43,037 nt of DNA, from the NCBI RefSeq assembly GCF_019207025.1, contig NZ_JAEEGC010000178.1:1-43037 (forward strand). The letters run 5' to 3'. The translations under genes were made by a program, and so were the position numbers. The notes beneath the pieces were generated by a model. That model saw nothing but the letters and a program-made list of their open reading frames with translations, had not been told where the DNA came from and did not search any database. Source of the stretch: Clostridium thailandense. Its GTDB lineage: Bacteria; Bacillota; Clostridia; Clostridiales; Clostridiaceae. Positions 25,875-32,633 of the stretch are shown piece after piece; the stretch's first letter is position 1; every line of letters begins with the position of its first letter.

Positions 25875-26180
25875 ATGGAGTTAATGGATGAATTCACAAA
25901 ACAGATTTCAGAATTGATTAATCAAGAGGTAGATAGAAGAGTAAAGAAAATAGTTAAACAGAGGATTGATGATGTGGTAAAGAGTTTAGCAAATAAGCTT
26001 AGTATAGCTGATATAGCATGGGCTACAGAATTATCAGTTTCAGAAGTCAGAGCATGTTTGCAGGAGACTGTAGATATACAAAATAACATTTTGAAGCTTT
26101 GCAGAAAAAACGATGAATTGGAGACAATAGAAAGTTATTTTAAGTTAGGTAAAGGTAAATCAGGTATTGAAATAGATTAA
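25875..26180 (+). CDS. Small helical protein with HTH-like end (Rpn-tail-like)
   Basis: About 101 residues. The start is uncertain: TTG 25866, ATG 25875 or ATG 25884. Basic helix QEVDRRVKKIVKQRIDDVVK, then LANKLSIADIAWATELSVSE, the small helix-turn-helix pattern seen at the C-terminus of Rpn-family proteins and also in 17909-18127. No catalytic part. Closed by a good terminator. Confidence 0.5.
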   Translation: MELMDEFTKQISELINQEVDRRVKKIVKQRIDDVVKSLANKLSIADIAWATELSVSEVRACLQETVDIQNNILKLCRKNDELETIESYFKLGKGKSGIEID

Positions 26181-26195
26181 AATAAATAATGAGTT

Positions 26196-26228
26196 ATGCT
26201 CTGGAATAATCCAGAGTATTTTTTATTT
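26196..26228 (+). terminator. Intrinsic terminator
   Basis: ATGCTCTGGA (26196-26205) pairs with TCCAGAGTAT (26210-26219, one G-T pair), 4-base loop, then TTTTTTATTTT. Confidence 0.85.
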
Positions 26229-26342
26229 TAATAAGAAATTAATGTTTATTAAATAACCAAGAAAATTAATTTGTTTAATTATAAAAATAATAATATATTT
26301 GAAATAATAAATGTTGATAGTGACTTCTACTTTTTTACGTAC

Positions 26343-26372
26343 ATGACAATTAATGCAAAAATGTGATAAAAT
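26343..26372 (+). promoter_or_regulatory. Promoter of the kinase cassette
   Basis: ATGACA (26343-26348), 18-base spacer, TAAAAT (26367-26372) with an extended TG one base ahead. The leader to ATG 26439 would be about 60 bases. Confidence 0.5.
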
Positions 26373-26438
26373 AGTAATTAATATTGACTAATATATAAAG
26401 TAATTTGAATGTAAATTTATTTATGTAGAGGGTGGGGG

Positions 26439-27260
26439 ATGCACTTGGAAAATAATTGTGTTAGTTATCCTGTTGTTGAGAAATATAAAGAAAGTGGTCA
26501 AAGGCAAGTTTTTAGAATAATACATCCTGAGTTCGGAGAATGTATTATGAAAAAAGGAAAATGTTTATCTAATACTTCATTAGAAAGGATAAAAAGAGAA
26601 GTAAGTATATTAAGAGAAATAGATTCGGCTTATTTTCCTAAGAACTATCAAGCTAATTACTTTAGTTCAGGTGAATTTATAATTTTTGAGGAATATATAA
26701 AATCTAAGACTTTATCAGAATTTAAGGAAAAATTTAAAGGTGATGAAGAAAAGGTATTTAATCTATTTATTAATATAATAAATGGTTTGGAAATAATTTG
26801 GAAAAAAAGAATAGTTCATAGAGATCTAAAACCAGATAACATACTAATATTATCGGATGGCAGACCAGTAATTATAGATTTAGGTATAGCAAGAATGTTG
26901 GAAGAAAAATCACTTACATTAACAATTCAGCAAAATGGACCTTGTACGCCCGTATATGCTTCCCCAGAGCAAATATCTAATAAAAAAAATAGTATAGATA
27001 TAAGAAGCGATTTTTATTCATTAGCAATAATTATAGCTGAATTGATACTTGGGGAACACCCATTTTCCACAAAAGTTGTTGGACAAGGAATGAGTACCTT
27101 TGAAAATTTATTAAATAATAGGTATAAACTTAAATATGAAAATATTATTATTTCAGATAAGGCAAAGAGGTTAATAGACAAGCTTTTACAAAAAGAACCT
27201 TATCAAAGGGTTAAAACTGTAAAGCAATTAAGAGAGAAAATAAATGAAATTTTATTTTAG
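26439..27260 (+). CDS. Soluble Hanks-type serine/threonine protein kinase
   Basis: 273 residues. Kinase motifs in order: a lysine at 38 or 39 in CIMKKGK as the ATP-binding Lys, E54 in the helix REVSILRE, HRDLKPDN (127-134) as the catalytic loop, DLG (147-149) in place of DFG, ASPEQ (174-178) in place of APE, and the R-S-D-F-Y-S-L motif (189-195). The fold is complete and probably active. It ends right after the kinase domain with no membrane span or PASTA repeats, unlike housekeeping PrkC. It heads a three-gene cassette and the next gene starts 21 bases later. It most likely acts as sensor or switch for the downstream partner and nuclease, as kinases do in several phage-defence systems (inference). 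Confidence 0.9.
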   Translation: MHLENNCVSYPVVEKYKESGQRQVFRIIHPEFGECIMKKGKCLSNTSLERIKREVSILREIDSAYFPKNYQANYFSSGEFIIFEEYIKSKTLSEFKEKFKGDEEKVFNLFINIINGLEIIWKKRIVHRDLKPDNILILSDGRPVIIDLGIARMLEEKSLTLTIQQNGPCTPVYASPEQISNKKNSIDIRSDFYSLAIIIAELILGEHPFSTKVVGQGMSTFENLLNNRYKLKYENIIISDKAKRLIDKLLQKEPYQRVKTVKQLREKINEILF

Positions 27261-27281
27261 GTAACAGAGAGGAGATATAAT

Positions 27282-28469
27282 ATGAATAAAATAGAAGTTT
27301 ATCATCAATGTGGTCATAATGATGTCTGGAATTTTGATATATTTAATAAAGATAATATAGGCGATGGATTTATATTTGCTCCTAAAATGGCTAAGTATGA
27401 CAAAATAGAGGAATTAAGTCTTGATATAAAAAATAAATCATTTTTTGATCCCCAATTTTATTATCCAAGAAGTACAGTTAAGAAGTTTTCAAAGATTGAT
27501 TTTTTTCCAAATGTCATTACAGGAGGATATAGCACAATTAATTATGAAGAATTATGCTATGAATCAGCAAATAAATGTGTAGAATTTCAAGTATCACAGG
27601 ATTATAAGTTTATAGTAATTCCAACTATTGTTTATGATGAAACACCTCAAGACTATATTGAGCTTTTAAGAAGCTTATATATAGAGCCATTTTTACAAGA
27701 GTGCATAAAGCAAAATATAAAAGAGAAAAAGATATTGTTATCTGTTGTTATAAAAGATACTCAACTGGCAAATGAAGAATTCAAGAATGAATTATTAAAT
27801 TTAATAACTGGCTATGAAGAAATACAGGGAGTTTATTTAGTTCCTTCAAGTAAAGGTGTAAGCAAGAGGATAAAAGATATGGATTATATATTTAATTTGT
27901 TAACCTTTATAAAGGATTTAAAAGAAAATGATATGTATGTTCATCTTGCATATATAGATATAGAGGGGATAATATTTTCATTATCAGATATAGATTCTGT
28001 ATCAATAGGCGTATTTGAAAATATGAGAAAATTTAATTTGGAAGATTTTAAAGAGAAAACGGATGGAAGTCATCCTAATGGACCTAATAGAAGAATTTAT
28101 AGTAATAAGTTGTTTCAATGGATTGATTTTGATTATATAGGTGCGATAGAGGGGATGGATGTATTTGCTGAATTATTTGAAAATAACAAATACGTAAGTT
28201 TTAATGTTCCAAATGAAAAGAATTGGCATTTTAAGAATCCAGAATTATATAAGCATTATATGATGTCGATGTATAATCAATACAAAGCACTTCCATTTGA
28301 CTATGAAAAAAGGTATAATTTTATATTGAACAATTTAAAAGAAGCTATAAAATCGAATGAGTTAATAGAAAATGAAGGAGTGCTATTTGATGGTAACAGT
28401 AATGGAGAACATTTATACAAATGGGTTACAGCCATTAATAAGTATAATAAATATTTGAAAGGGGAATAA
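27282..28469 (+). CDS. Unknown 395-residue protein, middle gene of kinase-nuclease cassette
   Basis: ATG 27282 after AGAGAGGAGA. Soluble alpha/beta protein. The alternation of strands (YKFIVIPTIVYDE; KILLSVVIKDTQ; GVYLVPSS; MYVHLAYIDIEG; IDSVSIGVFENMRKF) with helices suggests a TIM-barrel-like core at about 75-260 (inference). Conserved-looking motifs: GHNDVWNFDIFN near the N-terminus, FDPQFYYPRST (55-65), VITGGYSTINYEE (78-90) and SIGVFENMRKF (241-251). I do not recognise the family. Its tight place between a kinase and a nuclease suggests it is the phosphorylated effector or the sensor. Confidence 0.75.
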   Translation: MNKIEVYHQCGHNDVWNFDIFNKDNIGDGFIFAPKMAKYDKIEELSLDIKNKSFFDPQFYYPRSTVKKFSKIDFFPNVITGGYSTINYEELCYESANKCVEFQVSQDYKFIVIPTIVYDETPQDYIELLRSLYIEPFLQECIKQNIKEKKILLSVVIKDTQLANEEFKNELLNLITGYEEIQGVYLVPSSKGVSKRIKDMDYIFNLLTFIKDLKENDMYVHLAYIDIEGIIFSLSDIDSVSIGVFENMRKFNLEDFKEKTDGSHPNGPNRRIYSNKLFQWIDFDYIGAIEGMDVFAELFENNKYVSFNVPNEKNWHFKNPELYKHYMMSMYNQYKALPFDYEKRYNFILNNLKEAIKSNELIENEGVLFDGNSNGEHLYKWVTAINKYNKYLKGE

Positions 28470-28471
28470 TA

Positions 28472-28879
28472 GTGTTTGTTTCAGAAGCAGAATTAGTGAA
28501 ATTTTCATTACCATTAATCATAGAAGAGTTTAGAAATGAAAATAATAAACTGGACTATATTCAAGAACCGAAAGGTTTATTTGGAATTCCTGATGTTATT
28601 ATATTTAATGGTAAAGTTGTTTCAATAGAATATAAACTTAAAAATTGGAAACAGGCGATGAAACAAGCATATAGGTATCAAAGTTTTTCATATGAAACAT
28701 ATGTTGTATTGGACATGGAATATGCAGATATTGCAAAAAAAAATATTGATATGTTTAAAAAATTTAATATTGGATTAGGAGCAGTAGATAATGAAACTAT
28801 AAAATTTTATTATAAGCCAAAGAAGAAGAAGCCATTTAATAATACATTATCGGAAAAAGCTTTGGAGTTATTCTCTTAG
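28472..28879 (+). CDS. Small PD-(D/E)XK nuclease, third gene of the cassette
   Basis: 135 residues from GTG 28472, only 2 bases after the previous stop, with AAAGGGGA ahead. The nuclease core is GIPDVIIFNGKVVSIEYKLK: D41, E53 and K55. Then comes the helix WKQAMKQAYRYQSFS with a glutamine (Q65) as in many PD-(D/E)XK enzymes; E19 or E16 in the first helix may add a fourth ligand. After that come a strand TYVVLDMEYADIA and a basic tail (KPKKKKPFNN). It is a minimal single-domain DNA-cutting or DNA-binding effector. The tight coupling with the preceding genes argues that all three act as one system. Confidence 0.85.
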   Translation: MFVSEAELVKFSLPLIIEEFRNENNKLDYIQEPKGLFGIPDVIIFNGKVVSIEYKLKNWKQAMKQAYRYQSFSYETYVVLDMEYADIAKKNIDMFKKFNIGLGAVDNETIKFYYKPKKKKPFNNTLSEKALELFS

Positions 28880-29008
28880 TATGTGTTTTATTTATCTATT
28901 TGTAGTAGTCCTATATTCACTATACTTGAAATAACTATATATAGTATATGCAATGAATTAGTTGAATGGTAGAGAATATAAGAAAGTAAGTTAATATAGA
29001 GTATAATC

Positions 29009-29035
29009 AAAAAAGCACCTTTAGGGTGCTTTTTC
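29009..29035 (+). terminator. Terminator of the kinase-nuclease cassette
   Basis: AAAAAGCACC (29010-29019) pairs with GGTGCTTTTT (29025-29034), which ends in T. It lies 130 bases after the nuclease gene. Confidence 0.85.
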
Positions 29036-29055
29036 TATACATAAATATAGGTTTA

Positions 29056-29075
29056 ATGTTGTCTATGTTCAATGA
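29056..29075 (+). repeat. 20-bp direct repeat, copy 1 (left of methyltransferase gene)
   Basis: ATGTTGTCTATGTTCAATGA matches copy 2 (30385-30404) at 18 of 20 positions. The copies flank the SEC-C/methyltransferase gene, 1.33 kb apart. Confidence 0.5.
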
Positions 29076-29186
29076 AGTATAAATGGAAATATGTTCTTCC
29101 AGAATGGAAGTTTACAATGAAATTATTATATGAGTGTAATACATGTAAAGTAGATGTTAAAAAATAGGTGCAACAGAATTACACTA

Positions 29187-29211
29187 TTCAATAATATGAC
29201 ATATTATTGAA
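29187..29211. promoter_or_regulatory. 25-bp perfect palindrome upstream of the methyltransferase gene
   Basis: TTCAATAATAT-GAC-ATATTATTGAA, 11-bp arms, 70 bases before the start. A likely dimer-binding operator or promoter element. Confidence 0.5.
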
Positions 29212-29281
29212 ATAATTACTTTAAAAATAAAAGGATTTTAATGAAAAATATAGAATTATGTATTAAAAGGGGATGGTATAA

Positions 29282-30319
29282 ATGAACCAAAAATGTATTT
29301 GTGGAAGTGGATTAGCAATTGATGAATGTTGTATAAAAAAATATCCAAGTTTAAAGCTTAATAAAAAAGATATAAAAGATTGTACTAAATATGAAAATTG
29401 GGACAGGCAAAGACAAAGTGTATGGCAATTAGTTGCAAAAACATTAAATGAATGCAGTAATTTTTCTAAACAAAATATAATAATATTTGGAGCTGGAGCT
29501 TGTGATGATTTGCCTATAGACTTTATATGTGATAAATTTTCAGAAATTGTATTAGTAGATATTGATAGTAAAGCTCTTAATGAAGCTTTGAAAAAAATCC
29601 CCAATAATCTCAAAGATAAAGTAATATTGGTTGAATGGGATGTAACAGGATTATATACTAATAGCGAGTTAAAATTATGTTTAGAAAAGGCTAAAAATGG
29701 TACATACAAAACCGTAGAGGATGTTATCAAGGACATTAGCAAATTGACAATAAAAATTCAAGACTTAGATGTGCCAATTGAAATTCAAAAAAGAATGCCA
29801 TTTTCAGTTGTTTTATCAGATTTAATTGTTACGCAGTTATTTACAAATTATTTTTACGGTGAGGTTTCACTAAACTTAATAAAGTTAGATTCAGCAATTT
29901 TTGAGAGAAATTTATCTGATTTTAATATAAAAGATATAGTAGACTTTCTATTATGTCAGCATCTTAAATTATTGCAGAAAGTTACTACTATTCATGGGAA
30001 AATAATAATATTAGCAGATACATTTGTTTATGGTACAGAAGCTAATTTGTTAAAATCGCCTTTTAACGAAGTGATTAAAAAGAACCCTGAATTTATTTCT
30101 AACTATAGAAAAATTACAAGTCAAGATATAGTTGGATGGATGAATAACTATTCAGTAGCAGGGAGCAATATTCCATATCATATAAAAACAAATAATTTTA
30201 ATAGGTTGCACACTGATAGAGTTACATGGTGGTGGTGGATATTTAATAAAGAGAGGCTTTATTTCGTAATGGGTTACGTTTTTACAGTTTGTGACCATGA
30301 TGTAAATATGTATGATTAG
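29282..30319 (+). CDS. SEC-C zinc motif fused to a SAM-methyltransferase-like domain
   Basis: 345 residues, AGGGGAT before ATG 29282. The N-terminal SEC-C motif MNQKCICGSGLAIDECC has C5, C7, C16 and C17 for zinc. A Rossmann-type domain follows: NIIIFGAGACDDLPIDFI (65-82) as the glycine-rich loop, and EIVLVDIDSKALNEAL (88-103) with the acid D93/D95 that would bind SAM ribose. The rest (130-345) is unique and includes PFSVVLSDLIVTQLFTNYFY, with an SDL in the place where catalytic motif IV sits, and a Trp cluster WWWWIFNKER. SEC-C often binds ribosomal or protein partners. The substrate is unknown. It stands alone between two direct repeats, with a palindrome upstream. Confidence 0.7.
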   Translation: MNQKCICGSGLAIDECCIKKYPSLKLNKKDIKDCTKYENWDRQRQSVWQLVAKTLNECSNFSKQNIIIFGAGACDDLPIDFICDKFSEIVLVDIDSKALNEALKKIPNNLKDKVILVEWDVTGLYTNSELKLCLEKAKNGTYKTVEDVIKDISKLTIKIQDLDVPIEIQKRMPFSVVLSDLIVTQLFTNYFYGEVSLNLIKLDSAIFERNLSDFNIKDIVDFLLCQHLKLLQKVTTIHGKIIILADTFVYGTEANLLKSPFNEVIKKNPEFISNYRKITSQDIVGWMNNYSVAGSNIPYHIKTNNFNRLHTDRVTWWWWIFNKERLYFVMGYVFTVCDHDVNMYD

Positions 30320-30677
30320 TTAGTATTATTGGTTTTAGTGAATAAATTATAGGGGATTAAATACAGTTTATTATTTGAGTTCTTATGTTGACTATCTTCA
30401 ATGACAAATGTATGCTTTTATATTGAAGATAATAATTTCAAAATGTTATAATTTAAATATGTAGCTGAAATATATGCAGATAACTTTAATAAGTATCTGC
30501 ATTATTTATTAGGATTTTTCAATTTTACAGAAGCGAGGAAAGGAAAGTAAGAAATGAGCAAATAAGCTACTTCTCAAAAATGTAATTTTTAAGTATCTAT
30601 TGAATTTTACAAAATACTTTCTTTTATGGGGTTATGTAAAATTAAGCATTTTATCATTTGAAGGGAGGTTTATATAA
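30320..30677. other. Spacer with inverted repeats between cargo gene and recombinase
   Basis: No gene. ATCTTCAAT (30394-30402, part of direct repeat copy 2) pairs with ATTGAAGAT (30422-30430). ATGCAGATA (30474-30482) pairs with TATCTGCAT (30494-30502). Such mixed direct and inverted sites are what recombinase or transposase binding regions look like, but no boundary can be fixed. Confidence 0.45.
30385..30404 (+). repeat. 20-bp direct repeat, copy 2 (right of methyltransferase gene)
   Basis: ATGTTGACTATCTTCAATGA, 18 of 20 identical to 29056-29075. It lies 270 bases before a tyrosine recombinase gene. Confidence 0.5.
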
Positions 30678-31247
30678 ATGAATATGACATATCCGCTAAA
30701 AGAACAGAAGCAAATAGATTTAGTCAAGCTCTATTTAAAGAGTAAGTCTATACGAAATTACCTTTTATTCATAGTGGGGATTTCGTCAGCATTACGAATA
30801 AGTGATATATTAAGCTTAAAGGTTTCATCTATTTACGATGGTCAGAAACCTAAAGAGTATATTGATGTTAAAGAGAAAAAAACTGGGAAAAGGAAAAGAT
30901 TCGCTACTTCACCGAATCTACAAAAAGCTATTAAGGACTTTATAAGAGCATATAAACCAGAGAAAGAAGAATATGTTTTTATAAGCAGAAAAGGTGATAA
31001 TAAGCCAATAACACGACAAAGAGCTGTTCAAATACTTACAGAAGCTTTAGATATGTGTGGGTTAGCACATATAAATTTCGGAAGTCATGGCATGAGAAAG
31101 ACGTTTGCATATCATTGTTGGAAAAATGGCACCGATATTACATTCCTAATGAGAATTTTAAATCATTCTTCACCAAAGGAAGTGTTGCACTACATTTCTG
31201 TTGAGCAAGAAGAACTGGATGATATATACGTTAATTTAAATCTATGA
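30678..31247 (+). CDS. Tyrosine recombinase, catalytic-domain-only
   Basis: 189 residues, AAGGGAGG ahead of ATG 30678. The full active set is visible: R40 in SALRISDIL, a beta-hairpin lysine near K67-K72 (KEKKTGKRKR), H137-G-M-R140 in FGSHGMRKTF, H163 in LNHSSPKEVL, and the nucleophile Y172 in HYISVEQ. At 189 residues it lacks the usual N-terminal arm and core-binding domains, a form common in clostridial plasmids and phages for dimer resolution or small-element integration. It lies 12 bases before the P-loop gene and is likely co-transcribed with it. Confidence 0.9.
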   Translation: MNMTYPLKEQKQIDLVKLYLKSKSIRNYLLFIVGISSALRISDILSLKVSSIYDGQKPKEYIDVKEKKTGKRKRFATSPNLQKAIKDFIRAYKPEKEEYVFISRKGDNKPITRQRAVQILTEALDMCGLAHINFGSHGMRKTFAYHCWKNGTDITFLMRILNHSSPKEVLHYISVEQEELDDIYVNLNL

Positions 31248-31259
31248 AAGGTGATATAA

Positions 31260-31796
31260 ATGAATAATATAGGAAAAAGAATAATGGTTATAGGTTCACC
31301 AGGTAGTGGTAAAAGTACATTTTCAAGAAAGCTTTCAGAAATAATGGGAATTCCGCTTATTCATCTTGATAAGGAGTTTTGGAATAATGGATGGATTGAA
31401 ACTCCAAAAGAGCAATGGTTAGAAAGACAAAAAAGTTTGATAGCAGGTGATGAATGGATAATTGATGGCAATTATGGAGGAACTATTGATATTCGTCTTG
31501 AAAAAGCTGAGACTGTAATTTGCTTTGAATTAAGTAGATTAGTGTGTTTGTTTAGTTATTTTAAGCGAGTAATTACAAATTTCAATAGAGTAAGACCAGA
31601 TATGACAGAGGGATGTAATGAAAAATTTGATTTTGAATTTATGAAATATATTTGGGAGTTTCCTAAAAAATCAGGTAAAAGAAATAAAGATAGGATTGAA
31701 GGAAATAGAAACAAACAGATAATAATATTTAAAAATAGAAGAGAATCCAATAGATACATAAATAATATTAAGACCATATACAAAAGCAATTGCTGA
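31260..31796 (+). CDS. P-loop kinase of the FlaR / DNA topology-modulation family
   Basis: 178 residues, AAAGGTGAT before ATG 31260. Walker A GSPGSGKS (12-19). IPLIHLDKEFWNNGWIETPK (31-50) and WIIDGNYGGTIDIRLEKAET (66-85) are hallmarks of the FlaR-like/adenylate-kinase-related family. The C-terminus carries the basic lid (KKSGKRNKDRIEGNRNK). Members are thought to phosphorylate small molecules; the topology name is historical. It probably shares a transcript with the recombinase and ends in a long hairpin. Confidence 0.85.
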   Translation: MNNIGKRIMVIGSPGSGKSTFSRKLSEIMGIPLIHLDKEFWNNGWIETPKEQWLERQKSLIAGDEWIIDGNYGGTIDIRLEKAETVICFELSRLVCLFSYFKRVITNFNRVRPDMTEGCNEKFDFEFMKYIWEFPKKSGKRNKDRIEGNRNKQIIIFKNRRESNRYINNIKTIYKSNC

Positions 31797-31839
31797 TAAA
31801 AAAAATTAGCAACATTGCCTAAAGTATATGGTCTTTTTA
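31771..31839 (+). terminator. Long nested terminator before the Tn7-like genes
   Basis: AGACCATATAC (31771-31781) pairs perfectly with GTATATGGTCT (31824-31834), then TTTT. An inner stem TTGCTGAT/ATTAGCAA lies in the loop. The left arm is within the last codons of the P-loop gene. Confidence 0.75.
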
Positions 31840-31908
31840 TATATTTACTTTAGTGTGTTTCTTATATAAATGAAGAAATATTATTTTAAGTTAAAGGAAG
31901 TGAAAAAA

Positions 31909-32613
31909 TTGAGTTTGAAAGTAACAACATTCAGTAGTAAAGGTAGAGTTACAAGAATTTTTGGATATAAGACGAAAAGAATTCATCATTTGCAAAGTGA
32001 TAATCAATTAAGAGTTTTCCTTTTATTAGAGTGGAATGATATTGTTAAAAATATTGAGGAAAATGTAGAAATTAAAGATTTAGAGATAATAATTGATAAT
32101 GTAGAAGATTTAAGATTAGATAAATTTTCGGATAATGAAGGACAGCTATATCAACTACATACAAATTTTCTGGTGACTACTGAAAGAGATAATGTAGAGG
32201 AACAAATTGCAATATCAGTTAAAAGTTTATCTGAAATTGAAAGAAGAACTGTTATTGAGAAGATTGAGATAGAGAGGCGTTTTTGGAGGGCAAAAGGAAT
32301 TCGATTTTATGTTGTAACAGAAAAGGAAATAAATAAGCAACTTGTAGATAACATCAAGTGGGTTAGAGAAACGTTGATAGATAAAAATGTAGAAAATAAA
32401 AGAGAATTAGCAGAACATTTATATTATTTTTTACAAGAAAACAAGCAGGAAAAATTAAGTGATGTTTTAGGTAAATTTGATGATAATGTTGGAGCTAAGA
32501 AAGGAACAGCTCTTTTTATCTTTAGATATTTGATAGGAATAAAAGAAATTGTAGTAGATATGGAAAAAAGTATTGATTTGAATGAAACAATTTCAATTTT
32601 GATAAAGTTTTAG
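31909..32613 (+). CDS. tnsA: TnsA-like endonuclease with altered active site
   Basis: 234 residues from TTG 31909, preferred because AAAGGAAGTG lies just ahead; ATG 31870 (13 residues more) has no ribosome site. TnsA features: SDNQLRVFLLLEWNDIVKNI (30-49), YQLHTNFLVTTERDN (81-95), QIAISVKS (99-106), and KIEIERRFWRAKGIRFYVVT (118-137), a hallmark of the family. TnsA is a PD-(D/E)XK nuclease that cuts the 5' ends of the element. Here the expected acids are replaced: E by Q33, D by N86 and the E of ExK by S103, with K105 kept. If the alignment holds, this TnsA is inactive as a nuclease but may still stabilise the TnsB/TnsC complex. Confidence 0.8.
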   Translation: MSLKVTTFSSKGRVTRIFGYKTKRIHHLQSDNQLRVFLLLEWNDIVKNIEENVEIKDLEIIIDNVEDLRLDKFSDNEGQLYQLHTNFLVTTERDNVEEQIAISVKSLSEIERRTVIEKIEIERRFWRAKGIRFYVVTEKEINKQLVDNIKWVRETLIDKNVENKRELAEHLYYFLQENKQEKLSDVLGKFDDNVGAKKGTALFIFRYLIGIKEIVVDMEKSIDLNETISILIKF

Positions 32614-32633
32614 GAAATTGAGGTGAGAAAATA

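Noticed and set aside
31870..31908. ATG 31870 as the tnsA start
   Set aside because: No ribosome site precedes it, whereas TTG 31909 has a good one at proper distance; the 13 extra residues are not needed for the fold.
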